Program-made: the position numbers and the translations under genes
Notes under the pieces: generated by a model
The model's database searches: none
The model's input: only the letters and a program-made list of their open reading frames with translations
Told to the model about the DNA's origin: nothing
DNA from: Hordeum vulgare subsp. vulgare
Taxonomy: Eukaryota; Streptophyta; Magnoliopsida; Poales; Poaceae
Direction: 5' to 3'
DNA: 64,000 nucleotides
Assembly (NCBI RefSeq): GCF_904849725.1
Contig: NC_058518.1
Location: 216,454,741 to 216,518,740 of the forward strand
Part shown: piece after piece, positions 1-10,430 of the stretch
Numbering within the stretch: the first letter of the stretch is position 1
Layout: the number at the start of each line of letters is the position of its first letter

Positions 1-1806
1 TTCAGAGTGAAGTTGAAGATCGTCGTGACAAGAGGATAAAATGTCTACGTTATGATCATAGAGATGAATATCTGAGTTGCGAGTTGGTACACAATTAAGA
101 CAATGTGAAAATTGTTTCACATCTCATGCCACCTGGAACACCATAGTGTGATGGTGTGTCTGAATGTCATATTGCGCCCTATTTTATATGGTGCATACTA
201 TGATGTCTCTCATTGAATTACCACTATCATTTTTTGGGTTATGCATTAGAGACAACCTCATTCACTTTAAATAGGGCACCACGTAATTCCGTTGAGATGA
301 CACCGTATGAACTATGGTATGGAGAAACCTAAGCTGTCGTTTCTTAAAAGTTTGGGGCTACGATGCTTACGTGAAAAAGTTTCAGCCTGATAAGCTCGAA
401 CCCAAAGCGGACAAATGCATATTCATAGGACACCCAAAACTGTCAGGTATACCTCCTATCTCAGATCCGGAAGCAAAGTTTTTGTTTGAGAAATGGGTCC
501 TTTCTCGAGGAAAAGTTTCTCTCGAAAGAATTGAGTGGGAGGATGGTGGAACTTGATGAGGTTATTATACCGTCACTTCAACCAGTGTTTAGCAGCGCAC
601 AGGAAGTTGTTCCTATGGCACCTACACCAATTGAAGTGGAAGCTAATGATAGTGATCATGAAACTTCGGATCAAGTTACTACAAACCTCGTAGGTCAACA
701 AGGTCACGTACTGCTCTAGAATGGTACGGTAACCCTATCTTGGAGGCCATGTTGTTGGACAACAACGAACCTACGAGCTTTGGAGAAGCGATGGTGGGCC
801 CGAATTATGACAAATGGCTCGAGGGCATGAAATCCGAGAGAGGATCCATGTATGAAAACAAAGTGTGGACTTTGGAAGAACTACTTGATGGTCGTAAGAC
901 TGTTAAGTACAGATGGATATTTAAAAGAAGTCACCATTTAAGAAAGCTTGACTTGTTGCAAAGAAGTTTCTGACAAGTTCAAGGAGTTGACTACGATGAG
1001 ACTTTCTCACTCATAGTGATGCTAAAAGTCTATTGGAATTATGTTAGCAGTTGTTGCATCTTGGAGATGGATGTCAAAACATTGTTTCCTCGACTGTTTC
1101 CTTGAGGAAAGGTTGTATGTGATACAACCATAAGGTTTTGTAGATCCTAAGGATGCTAACAACTATGTAAGCTCTAGCGATCCTTCTAAGCACTGGAGTA
1201 AGCATCTCGGAGTTGGATATGCGCTTTGATGTGATGATTAAAGCTTTTGGGTTTATACAAAGTTTGTGGGAAACTTGTATTTCCAAGGAAGTGAGTGGGA
1301 GCACTGTAGAATTTCTGATGAGTATATGTGGTTGACATATTGTTGATCGGAAATGATGTAGAATTTCTCGAAAGCATATAGGGTTGTTTGAAAAAGTGTT
1401 TTTAGAGGAAATCCTGTATTGAGCTACTTGAACATTGAGCATCAAGATCTATAGAGATAGATCAAGACGCTTGATAAAACTTCCAATGAAATGCATGCCT
1501 TGACAAGTTTTTGAAGGAGTTCAAAATAGATCGGCAAAGAAGGAGTTCTTGGCTGTTTCTAAGGTGTGATTTTGAGTAGGACTCAAAGCCCGATCACGGC
1601 AGAAGAAATAGAAAGGACAAAGGTCGTCCCCTATGCATTAGCCATAGGCTCTATAGTATGCTATGTTGTGTACCACACCTAATGGCTGCCTTGCCATGAA
1701 TTTGTCAAGGGGTATGAAAGTGATCCACGAATGGATTAGTCGACATCGTTCAAAATTTATCCATAGTAACTAGTGGACTAAGGAAATTTTTCTCGATTAT
1801 GGAGGT
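1..1806 (+). pseudogene. Copia pol remnant (integrase to RNase H)
   Basis: Decayed polyprotein read through several frames. Positions 1-300 match the end of the integrase core (PPGTP and GVSE motifs). 314-470 encodes the linker after integrase (VWGYDAYVKKFQPDKLEPK). 740-935 encodes the start of reverse transcriptase (NEPTSFGEAMVG, KWLEGMKSE). 980-1430 holds degraded palm-domain blocks. The catalytic YVDD is changed to YVVD (1325-1336) before ILLIGND. RNase H-like remnants follow to 1806. Many frameshifts and stops mean no functional product. Confidence 0.85.
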
Positions 1807-2567
1807 GTACCGGGAGTGCTAGGAGGGTACCGAGGACCATCGGGAGGGGTGTCACGCCCCGAGGGGCCTTAGGGGCTATGGGAGGATACAAACCAGCCCC
1901 TAGTGGGCTGACATAAGCTCTCACTAAATCCCATGAGGTTTGAGAGGCAAAAAACCCAAAGGTGGAAAAGGTGGAAAGGGTTTCCAAGTGGAAAGGAGGA
2001 ATCCTAATCCTAGTAGGATTGGAGTAGGACTCCTCCACCTCCAATTTCGGCCAAACCTTGAGGGTTTGAGGCTGACTCCTCCCCTCCCTCCCTCCTATAT
2101 ATACTAGAGGTATTGAGGGTTTTTGAGACACAGAAAAACAACCACGTGCTGCCCTCTCTCTCTAGATATGTTTCTCATGTAGTCTAGTTTTAGCGCTGCT
2201 TAGGTGAAGCCCTGCTGGAATATCTCCACCACCACCACCACCATGCCGCCGTGCTGGAGAACTCATCTACCTCTCCGCCCCTCTTACTAGATCAAGGAGG
2301 GGATCGTCATCGAGCTGTATGTGTGCTGAACGCGGAGGTGCCGTCTGTTCGGCACTAGATCGAGATGGATCGTGATGGGATCGCGAGACGGGCTACGATT
2401 TGGATCGCGAATATGTCCCACTACATCAACCATGTTATATACGCTTCCGCTTAGAGATCTATAAGGGTATGTACATTCACTCTCCCCTCTCGTAGATGAT
2501 CATCATCATGGATAGGTATTGCGTGTGCGTACGAAATTTTTTGTTTCCCATGCGACATTCCCCAACA
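1803..2567 (+). repeat. 3' LTR remnant of the Copia element
   Basis: About 765 bp of a Copia LTR lacking its 5' portion. It has a TATA box, a CAC-repeat leader and the 3' end TTGTTTCCCATGCGACATTC then CCCAACA, closely resembling the end of the LTR at 40068-41846 read on the minus strand. No PBS follows 2567, so this is a 3' LTR or LTR remnant. The left boundary is the deletion junction with pol. Confidence 0.8.
2093..2106 (+). promoter_or_regulatory. LTR TATA box
   Basis: TCCTATATATACTA, about 460 bp before the LTR end. This is the expected core-promoter position in Angela/BARE-type LTRs. Confidence 0.6.
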
Positions 2568-3849
2568 TCACTATGGTAGGATGGATGTCAGGGATGTTGT
2601 GATGTACATGGCTGGATCCCTCGATATACTTGCAAAGGGATTTGCTATCTCTCTGGGGAAGTGCATGCACGTCGTTGGTCTTGCCTGGTAGTTTGTGGCC
2701 CTGATGGTATGCGTCAACGAACTAGTTGCACAGATCCTCCCAAGAGGAAATGGACCCCTCCGGTAAGATCGTCCCAAGAGGAAATGGACCCCTCCGGTAA
2801 GTTCATCAGCCAACTCCTCACATTGGGCTTGAGTGCCAATGAGAAGTAGCTCAGGCTTGAAGGGACGGCTGGAGGAACAGTGGACTTGCCACAGGTCATG
2901 GGTGAACGCCGGGCAACCTACCTCATAATGCACGCTGCCACGTACCCCAGGTGTAGGCTTGTCGCCGGCTGGGTTCTCACGTTCGACTGGCGACGTGTCT
3001 CCTCCTGTCTCTAGATTGTGGTGCGTGAGCCCTCCTTGCGCGTGTCCTTCAAGACGTGAGGTTGATCTTGCTTCTGTTGTGGGTCCGTCATGCATAGGAC
3101 ACTTTGTCCTGCACGTCGGACTAGCAGGGTGGTTGTTGTTGCTACAGGAGCGACTGCATCGTGGGTGCCCGCCAGCGTCGTGGCCGGCAGCACGCCCTAC
3201 TGGAGCAGCAAGGCATGCTCGTGAGCGACCCGCAAGCTCCAGCTTGTAGAAGTTCGCGAAACTTGCAAGGCTCTGCATGGTCGCCCTCCATTCTTTCATC
3301 TTCTCCAGCATAGGCGGGAAGTTCAACTGTAGTTGGGCCTACACTAGGGCTTCCCTCGGGGTCTTTGGCATGGAGCGGTGCGAGGCATGGGTGGCTCTCC
3401 TATGCCCCACGGTGCAAGGAGGGGCGCTGTCCCATCCTACCACATGATGCACGTCCTCACCAGGAGGTTGACGATAAGCTTGTCCCTGCGCGCCTTGAGA
3501 GTGCTGCACCAGCGGTCTTGTCCGCACGTCGCCCGTGGTCGGTGTCTCATGCCTGCTAGTCGTCGTTGTCTTATGAGGGGCATGGAGGAGGTCACATTAC
3601 CGCCAGTGTTGACATTGCATCCGTTGCTACCACAACATTGTCCTCGGTCGCCGTCGGCATGTCTTGCACTGCCATGATGATGGAGTCCGGGTCGTGGCTC
3701 GCAGAACTCCACGCGGTGTTATGGCTACGCTAACCAGTACGGTGAGCACGATGGTCTCCCCCATCTATGTTGCTAGTAGCTGCCTGCAATGGTAGCTTGG
3801 ACGAACACGGGACGGCCACATACATGCCCTTGGCCTTCTTGGGAGCCAT
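2568..3849 (-). pseudogene. Gypsy gag remnant (G1)
   Basis: A plausible start at 3849 gives MAPKKAKGMYVAVP, 66 bp past the PBS. Frames are broken by many stops. Near 2690-2830 a gag core is recognisable: WLMNLPEGSISSW, then FVDAYHQGHKLPGK-like sequence in another frame, typical of the capsid region of grass Gypsy gag. A 34 bp tandem duplication inside this core shifts the frame. The remnant is cut at 2568 by the Copia insertion. Confidence 0.6.
2733..2800. repeat. 34 bp tandem duplication in gag
   Basis: Two adjacent 34 bp units (2733-2766 and 2767-2800) differ at one base. Both contain CCAAGAGGAAATGGACCCC. The length is not a multiple of three, so the duplication disrupts the gag frame. Confidence 0.9.
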
Positions 3850-3915
3850 GCTCGTTGATGAAGATGTTGATGAAGGCATGCGAAAGTTGATGAAGGTTCT
3901 CATAGGAAATGCCCT

Positions 3916-3930
3916 CTACCTGGTGCGCCA
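3916..3930 (-). other. Primer-binding site of G1
   Basis: On the minus strand TGGCGCACCAGGTAG begins four bases past the LTR end. It is nearly the same as the PBS-like sites at 6467 (TGGCGCGCCAGGCAG) and 26914 (TGGTGCGCCAGGTAG), which supports both the site and a shared lineage. Confidence 0.7.
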
Positions 3931-3934
3931 AAGA

Positions 3935-4724
3935 TGTCGGGGTACGACGATCTATGGGACCAGCAACGTCCCTTGTGGTTCAACAGCGGGGACATGCATG
4001 CACAAAGAGCATCACTAACCTTGTACGCGCTTGGGGTTTAGACAGGTTCGGATCGCTCGGAAGCATAAAACCCTACATCATGTGTGTGTGGATTATGTGA
4101 GTCCAAGTAAAGGAGCACAGCAACGCGACAAGTATGCTCGAGGAGTGTAGCCAAGCCTGCAAATGGACAAGGTGTCAAACTTTGTGAAGGTAGCCATGGC
4201 CCTCCTTTTATAGGTCAAGGGTTAACAGAATGGCTAAAAGGTCTTTACACGGGGTGAATAGTGGACCCTATAGCTGCCAAATCTACTGACACGAGCTAGA
4301 GTGGTAAATATCTAACCCTGTCAGATTAGAACATGCACATTACATGTACTATGAGGTGTCACGGTGGCGACGTCTTCCAGCGCCCAGCTAACTCCTATTC
4401 TCTTGCCACGTCGTGGGACGAGTGTCATTAAAGTTGTTGTAAGTCCCTCGGGTTGCTAGAGGCCTCTGACAAGGCTCACCTAACTGCCTGCCCCCTCGAC
4501 ACCTCGCTAATGTTGACAATAAGCCCAATGGGGTGGAGCGGTAGAGAGATACGGGACTCTTGCCAGGCATGGTGCTTGTCGAGTCTTCTTCACCGGCAAG
4601 GCAACTTGCTCGTGGGTTGGTTGCATTGGTTGCATTGTCTTTGGCGGAACTTTCCGTACAGGAGGATACTACCGTCGGTGCACAAGTCAGGGTACTAATG
4701 CACATGTTGTTTAGTCCACCGACA
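3935..4724 (-). repeat. 5' LTR of Gypsy G1
   Basis: 790 bp with inverted ends TGTCGG and CCGACA. On the minus strand it has a TATA-like CCTATAAAAG at about 4205-4214, followed by the leader GGTTTTATGCTTCC. The G0 protease-side coding sequence resumes directly at 4725. Confidence 0.7.
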
Positions 4725-5573
4725 ATAAGTATGGTGCCCACAGTCCTCGTGGTCTTTGGGTGGTTGGTGGAGTCGAAGGAGATCATGAACTGTGACCACT
4801 TGAGGGGCCTCGAGGCTTTAGTTCCCTGGAGCGTTGCATTCACCTCACGAGAGATCTATTTGAAGTGGCACTTGGACGAGGGAGGATGAGATCTGCCGAG
4901 GATGCATGCCATTATTTGAGACTCTTGATAACCCGAGCATCCTCATGAGAAAGATTGTCATTGTTCCTGTCGGGGCGCAACGGCTAGTCCCGCCAGCTTT
5001 AAGGATGGTTGTTGTTGTTGTTGTTGCAATCTCCCCAGTGGCCATCGTTGCGGCCGACACCATTGCGGTTGGTGTGGAGGTCCTTCCCCCACTCAAGAAG
5101 TAGCTTGATCTCGTGGCAATCTTCAGTGTCGTGAGAGCACATGTTTTCATAGACGTAGAAGGGACGATTGTCCTTCTTGGGGGTCTCGTTGCGGTCATGC
5201 CTGCACTTCTTCTTAGGCTCAGTTGCAAGCACGGTAGGGCCCTTGCGCTTGGCATCCTTGCTCTGGGTCTTGGCAGCATCGAGGACCACATCTGGATCGT
5301 TGTGGGCAAAGAGGCGACCCTCCTCAGCCTTGGCATGTCGCACGGCGAGGTCAAAAAGCGTGACCACAGTGTCGATCTCATTGTTGATGGTGAGCTTTCC
5401 ACACAGCCTGACGTCTGTGATGCCTCAGGAGAATACAAAGATTATTGTAGCGTCGGAGGTGTGTGGGGTCTTGTTGGACACCTGGTTAAAGCGGTGAATA
5501 TAGTTGCAGAGGGTCTCGCCAGGCTGCTGGCACATAGCCCGGGGGTCATTGAGCATGAGGGCATAATTGTACA
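4725..5573 (-). pseudogene. Gypsy G0 gag C-terminus and start of protease
   Basis: A minus-strand coding remnant in shifting frames. 5573-5440 gives MYNYALMLNDPRAM and QQPGETLCNYIHRF, a typical gag core end. 5367-4999 gives DLAVRHAKAEEGRLF and a degenerate zinc-knuckle-like CSHDTEDC segment. It ends in an asparagine run from a GTT/AAC microsatellite near 5010-5027. 4860-4725 gives RPLKWSQFMISFDSTNHPKT, the conserved block before Gypsy protease. It is cut by G1 at 4724 and by T1 at 5574. Confidence 0.75.
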
Positions 5574-6464
5574 TGTTCTCGGGCCCTTGGGACCAGGGGT
5601 ACCCATGCCCGTCGGCCTGCGGTCCTAGGCGCAACGCGCTACATAGGCCAGATTTGGCCTAGCAGCGTGTCGAGCAAGTAGGACCGTCACGAGCGCCCTC
5701 GCCTCGCGAGGCATGTGCCACAGGGTCGATGTCAATGACTGCGGGAGGTCGCTCTATATAGAGGCGCATCCCGAAGCCACAGCTGAGGCCCTCGCGGGGT
5801 AGGCTCATCAAGGGTGACCAGGCAGGGTCTCGTGACCTTGCGTCTTCACGTAGCTGACGAAAACTACGCAGGTAGCGCATGAGTTGTGCACGCAGGTGCG
5901 GATAGAGAGGCTTTCCACTTTCGTGCTAGGGGAGCAGGGCGAGCTGGCGGTCTCGCAAAGCAACCCCCAAAGGCTTCCCATTCGATGCAAGAGGACCAAT
6001 GCTGGGGTTTCAGCAGGACGGATGTCACCTCCTAGCCCACGAGTACATCACGAAAAAGAGTTTTGGCACGCGAACACCGCCTTTTTCAGGTTGGACTACA
6101 ATCTTGTCTCCTTTTGAAATGGCCATTGTGGCAACCCTTCCCGTCGAGTATTTTCAGGGAAACAGGACCGGGGCATGTATAAAAGGGAGGCCCGACCTCC
6201 GCAGAAAATTACATGAACTTGATTAGGGCAAGAACCCACCTTGTACGTTCTCCCTCTCTCACAAGAAATCCAGACAAGCAGGAGTAGGGTTTTACACCAC
6301 GAGGTGGCGTGAACCTAGGTAAAACTGTGTGTGTGTTCTTGTTCACCATCCTGATCTCGATCCATCAGAGTGTTGCTACGAAGTTGTCAGGCCAAACAGG
6401 GTTGGAGAGCGAGCGCACACCAGTGTTTGAACATTTATGGGTCCGCGGAGCCACGATTTCAACA
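5574..6464 (+). repeat. 5' LTR of T1
   Basis: About 891 bp ending TTTCAACA just before the PBS. Its full length aligns by eye with the reverse complement of 10431-11316, for example the shared block GGCCAGATTTGGCCTAGCAG at 5650 and the TATA/leader region. The left end is set by the loss of G0 gag coding and by the homologous LTR start in T2 (TGTCGGGCCC); here it reads TGTTCTCGGGCCC. Confidence 0.75.
6176..6185 (+). promoter_or_regulatory. LTR TATA box of T1
   Basis: TGTATAAAAG in the context GGGGCATGTATAAAAGGGAG, about 280 bp before the LTR end. The same site in the T2 LTR has decayed to TTTAAAAG. Confidence 0.7.
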
Positions 6465-6466
6465 TT

Positions 6467-6484
6467 TGGCGCGCCAGGCAGGGG
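6467..6484 (+). other. Primer-binding site of T1
   Basis: TGGCGCGCCAGGCAGGGG starts two bases after the LTR end. It fixes the element's orientation as plus and is nearly the same as the PBS of G1 and of the small Gypsy at 23769-27762. Confidence 0.75.
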
Positions 6485-6485
6485 T

Positions 6486-7038
6486 GTGCAACCGTTCTTC
6501 GGCTCCCGTTACGGCATCGGCTTCACCAACCCCATGCCTAACGCTTGTCACGCGTGTCCCGAGCGCTCGGTACTGGACAACCGTCACCGACCCCCAGCGC
6601 CGCGCCACAACCATCATCGCCCGCACAACGTGCGAGAAACAGGGCTCCCTGTGGCCCCCGGTGTCTCAAGGCAGCCGCTTCGCTCCATCCCGTGCGGCAT
6701 CTTCATCAGCATGTGTCCACGTGGGAGACCTGAACATGCAGGACGCGTTGCTCATGGCAAGCGAACTGCTCTGCCACCGCCCGATGGACGGAGGCTACAA
6801 AGTGTGGGAGGACGACATCTCCGAGCTCGTCACTGTCGCCTGGAGGGCCTTGGCGCCCTACGTACCACTTCGGCCCCCGGCGCGAGAAGCAGGGGCCTCA
6901 ACTAGCGAGCCGCCTCCAGCGCCGCATGGCGGCTCGCTCGGTCCCCAGCCCAAGAGACCCGAGCAGGGTCCACCTCGTACCATGTTCCTACTCCTCCAGG
7001 TCCGGGTAACCGACTTTGAGCCGCTGTCGGGCCCCTAG
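6486..7038 (+). pseudogene. Gag-like N-terminal ORF of T1
   Basis: The first open frame after the PBS, 184 codons to the stop at 7036-7038. It is rich in Ala, Pro, Arg and Ser, with an internal Met at 6736 starting MQDALLMASELLCHRPMDGG. The position fits a gag N-terminus. No zinc knuckle or capsid motif is clear. The original start codon is uncertain because the frame is open back into the LTR. Confidence 0.4.
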
Positions 7039-7989
7039 GGTGGCGTGCCCGAAGGAGCCGGCGGAATGTTCGACGCTCATCACAAGGTGTGCACCCACAA
7101 CATGGAGGACTGGCAGGCAATCGGGACTTCTCGTAGTAAGCGCGCCACCCGACGATGAGACAGCGCCCGCGTTGCGGGTTGCGAAGGTGACCAGGGCAAC
7201 AACGGAAGGGACGACCTCAGTGAAAATCGACTCCAAAGCCGACTACTACTTCCCGCCCCCTGCCCCCTCGGTGTAACGGGTGCCGCAGCAACACCGGCAT
7301 CACGGGCCTCGCGCCTCCAGTCGGCGCTTGCCTCCCTCCGGAATAGGAGGCCACGCCACGGGCCCACGTCAGTCTGGGCTCGAGGGCTCCTGTGTGGAGG
7401 CACGTGGCTTGGTCGGTGCGACTAGGGGGCGCTCAGGGACCCCGTGGAGGCGCGCCCCGACATGCACCCTTACAAGACGGGAATATGGTACCAATCGCTA
7501 GGGACACAGGAATGCCTCGCTCAAGAGATCGGCAAGCTACATGAGGTGTGGGCCACGCATGCCTCGCGAGGCGTCGGGGCCCCGTGGGCCCTTGAAGCCT
7601 CTAAAGCCAGTCGCCCCCACCAGAGGTGTGGGGTCCCACGGCACGTCCCATTGAGCGGCCTGACGCTCCCGCGGCAACTTCATTGTCAAGTGACTTTTTG
7701 GGTCGTTCGAATCAAGAAATTCCCTTGATTTTGCATCACCCCGAGAGGGTGTTTCCTCGATGAGTAACGAACTTGATTAACCTTCAGTTGAGATGGTGTC
7801 ATTTTTCTAGATCTTAAGCTCTGGTGTTTCGCTAATGCCAGGGGCTGGCGCGCCCCTGCAATCACCCAATGATGGTTCCATGGTCGGGGATAGACATGGT
7901 GTGTGTGTCAGGACTTGTCCTAGCAGCACCGAGAAATCTAAGTGATCGAGCTCTAGCTCACAGGCTGGGCACCCATGCTAGTCATCTCC
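7039..7989 (+). other. Degenerate internal region of T1
   Basis: GC-rich sequence with short broken frames and no recognisable protease, RT, RNase H or integrase motif. It links the gag-like start to the tandem-repeat region, which suggests that pol was deleted or never present in this subfamily. Confidence 0.4.
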
Positions 7990-8640
7990 CCAAGGTCCTT
8001 AGTGTCACACCCTCCCGGGGAACCGTCACAGCAGATGGAGAGATGAAGGCCCCCTTCACGAGCGCCAATATCTCCAGGCCTTGTGTCGTACGCCTGGAGG
8101 CGGAGAATGGAACGGCCCCTTTAGGAGCACCTGTATCTCCAAGCCTGGCACCACGTGCCTGGAGATGAAAGTCTAGCCATGACACTCTCATGTAAGAATG
8201 AGTGAGATGTATCCGCACGGAGCCTCCTCAATGGAAGCCCATGAAGAGCAGCATCGTGGCCTCGGTGGAGGCCTCCCGCCCGTGCCCAAGTAGAAGTCCC
8301 TATGCTACACGCTGGCGGAATGACTGTCAAACCATGACTATGTCCACGCCCAAGGTGAAGCCCTTTATATTACGCTTGGCAAACAATCGAACAAGACTTC
8401 CCGGGGGCCGCAACTAACACTGGGCTGACATGTGGTGGACACGGCAGTCGCACTTCTTTTAGGCCGACCCTTGCTGGACATGGCAGCTGAATTTCTTTCT
8501 AGGCTAACCCTTGCTGGATACCGCAACCTCTTTTCTTCCCTTTTTTTGTATTTTAAACAAGCTCACTAGGCTGGCGTGTGCTGGACATGACAGCCGCACA
8601 TCCCCTATTTGGTTTTGTGAACAAGTTCGCCTCAGGTTTT
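7990..8640. repeat. Tandem repeats flanking the B3 gene of T1
   Basis: At least two repeat types. Around 8040-8170 two units carry CGCCTGGAGGCGGAG-like and GCCTGGAGATGAAAG ends. At 8415-8600 there are three to four degenerate units around GCTGGACATGGCAGC. The region is the reverse complement of 15427-16079 in T2, which has the same repeats in different copy states. Confidence 0.65.
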
Positions 8641-9268
8641 AATTAAGGTCTTGGTCTTCTAGTTTTTGTTGACTTTCGTTGGTTTTCTCTATTCTTACCA
8701 TCCCACGCCTAGTGGAAGCCCCATGCATCGCGCTGGGTAAAAGACGATGAAGAATGCCCCCGGAGGCCTCACCACATTAGGGTGGAAAGCCCTCAGTCTG
8801 GTGGCCGCAGGTTTAACCTCCAACACACGTCCGCTGGCTTCACCTAGGGCCTCATGATCGCGGGGGCTAGCTGCGGTCTCTCTTCCTATGTCTGTCTCGA
8901 CGGCGTTGAGAACTCAGAAAATTGGGTTCTGGTTCACGGGCACGCCCGCGCGCGCGTCACCTCACCAAGGCTCTTGGGGCCTATACTTCTCGCATAACGC
9001 CCAAATGCAAGCAGGCAAGCGCGTACCGTTCGGGGCAAGGCGTTTTCCGTGCAGGGATTCCCTCAAGGGGCTTCGCAAGGTGGGTCCCGCAAGAAGCAAC
9101 CCCTCGTGCGAGCCGCCCATGCGCTCAAGGCAAGCCCCTGAGTGTGGTGCCTCAGGAGCCCTAGTACCGGCAATGGTTGCGGCGCTCTCGAGGCTGGGCC
9201 TTGGCAACACGAAGCATCGGGATGACCTCAGGGAGGGTGCAAGATCAACAAAGAGCGTTAGGTACAAG
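8641..9268 (-). other. Spacer downstream of the T1 B3 gene
   Basis: GC-rich sequence between the tandem repeats and the poly(A)-like signal of the B3 unit, homologous in reverse complement to about 14770-15290 of T2. No coding motif is seen. Confidence 0.5.
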
Positions 9269-9277
9269 TTTATTTTT
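9269..9277 (-). terminator. Poly(A)-signal-like site of the T1 B3 unit
   Basis: On the minus strand AAAAATAAAC lies about 170 bp past the B3 stop codon. The same position in T2 (14762-14767) also keeps AATAAA. Conservation between diverged copies supports a real 3' end signal. Confidence 0.45.
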
Positions 9278-9446
9278 GACCCAAAATAGCGATGAACGAC
9301 ATAAGCCCTTTTTACATGCCCCCACGGGGCCAGCATGTTGCATTATAATAAAGGGAATACAACACAAAAGAAGGAAGATCGGGATCTCGAAGCACCATCG
9401 CAAGGCACCTCAACGCTAGCGTCATGCGCACTTACTCAGAGCCCTC

Positions 9447-10208
9447 CTATTTGACGTGGGCGCCCTGGGAGCCATCGGAGTCATTGTTGCCCTCGCTCCC
9501 CACGGAGGAAGAGCCATCACTGCCATCGCTGCGGAAAGAGCTGTTGCTGCCACTTCTATGACCTTCCATGCAGCAATCCAGGCGACCGCCAACGCTCTCG
9601 AAGGCCTTCAGTAAGAGTGTGGAGGCCCCGTCGAACTTGAAGTGGAGGAGATATCCTTCCTGCAAGCCATGCGCAAGGACAAAATACTTCCACCCACCCC
9701 TCAAGAACAGGAAGCCGAGGGAGTTGAACTTCGTTGCCACCCAGGTAGGCCCGTTACAGTAGTCGTCTCGCAGCAGCCACGGGCCCAAGGGCGCGTGCTC
9801 CTCCATCTCCTCCGCAAAAGAGTCCGGGAGCCGAAATAGGTGTGAGGCCTGCCCTCCATCCATATGATAAACTCACGGGCCACATCAGTCGGGCGACTTC
9901 ACGAACTTGGAGGTCGGGTGTTTGTGCCATACCGCTCGCCCTGACCGCAGCTGCCTCTTCCACCGTGCCCGCACCCATGAACAAAGCCCCTCCCGCAGCT
10001 GCTTGGGCCGGCATGAGCCGCTGGCGGGGAGCGTCTGTGCACCCCAAGAGGTGACTCGAGCCTGGCGACGGGCACACGGGGGAGGCATCTTCCCCTTGTC
10101 GGCTAAGGTGCGTCCGCTTCCCTCATCACTACTTTCTCTCTCTCGGCGGCAGAGGATCTCTTCGCCGGTGCTATCACTTCTGCAATGACAAGCAACAACG
10201 AAGAGCAA
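9447..10208 (-). pseudogene. B3-domain gene, antisense in T1
   Basis: The clearest copy. A 5' segment (10208-9885) is basic and includes ADKGKMPPP. After a frame change, 9863-9447 encodes a 138-residue open frame: LFRLPDSFAEEM, then WVATKFNSLGF, GGWKYFVLAHGLQEG, LLHFKFDGAS and a final LLLKAFE strand. These follow the order of a plant B3 DNA-binding domain (central W/F helix, H-x-L-x-E-G, then F-x-x-D-G). A Ser/Asp/Gly-rich tail ends at the stop. A TATA box lies at 10247. B3 proteins are nuclear DNA-binding factors; no function is shown for this copy, which has a frameshift. Confidence 0.7.
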
Positions 10209-10246
10209 GGGGAGGAAGTTGGGGCAGGAGACCCTTCCCTTTGTCC

Positions 10247-10256
10247 TTATATGGGG
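10247..10256 (-). promoter_or_regulatory. TATA-like box of the T1 B3 unit
   Basis: On the minus strand CCATATAAGG lies just upstream of the B3 reading frame and in the same sense. The equivalent T2 site reads CCATGTAAGG (13862-13871), and T3 has CATATATTA at 59788. Confidence 0.5.
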
Positions 10257-10430
10257 CCTCCAAGTGGGTGATCAGCTAGCACCTCCCTGCCCGCATTTAG
10301 GGGGGAAAGGTTAATGGGGGCAATGATGGCCTCACACTGCATGCAGGCTTTATGTCAGCATTGGACGGTTGCCGAGGCGTCCTAGGGAAGTGGGAGCACC
10401 CTGTTCCCCGTCTTGGACCGCATGTCGCGC

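Larger units (their letters stand above)
1..2567 (+). mobile_element. Truncated Ty1/Copia retrotransposon, Angela/WIS/BARE-like
   Basis: The 3' part of a Copia element: integrase and reverse-transcriptase remnants, then a shortened 3' LTR ending CCCCAACA. The 5' part lies outside the window. The internal sequence is the same family as the minus-strand Copia at 40068-49128. The element ends at 2567, inside the gag of a minus-strand Gypsy that resumes at 2568, so it inserted into that Gypsy. An internal deletion near 1806 joins late pol directly to the middle of an LTR. Family assignment comes from protein and LTR motifs. Confidence 0.85.
2568..4724 (-). mobile_element. Gypsy element G1, 5' portion (LTR, PBS, gag)
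   Basis: A minus-strand Ty3/Gypsy fragment reading from a 790 bp 5' LTR (4724 to 3935), through a PBS, into a decayed gag that stops at 2568 where the Copia at 1-2567 is inserted. Its LTR has TGTCGG...CCGACA-type ends like the small Gypsy at 23769-27762. It interrupts another Gypsy coding region at 4725, so it is younger than that element. Pol and the 3' LTR must lie left of the window if they survive. Confidence 0.75.
5574..10430 (+). mobile_element. GC-rich Gypsy element T1 with antisense B3 gene, left part
   Basis: Plus-strand element: 5' LTR (5574-6464), PBS (6467), a gag-like ORF, degenerate internal sequence, tandem repeats, then a B3-domain gene on the minus strand. It is interrupted at 10430/10431 by the same-family element T2 in the opposite orientation. 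No reverse transcriptase or integrase motif is visible between gag and the repeats, so the copy looks non-autonomous. Antisense ORFs and 3' tandem repeats suggest the Tat lineage (inference). Confidence 0.7.

Noticed and set aside
1778..2131. 117-codon minus-strand ORF across the LTR TATA
   Set aside because: Antisense shadow spanning a deletion junction; no domain.
2571..3326. 251-codon minus-strand open frame
   Set aside because: It lies in the wrong frame over much of a decayed Gypsy gag; true gag motifs appear in other frames. Not a host gene.
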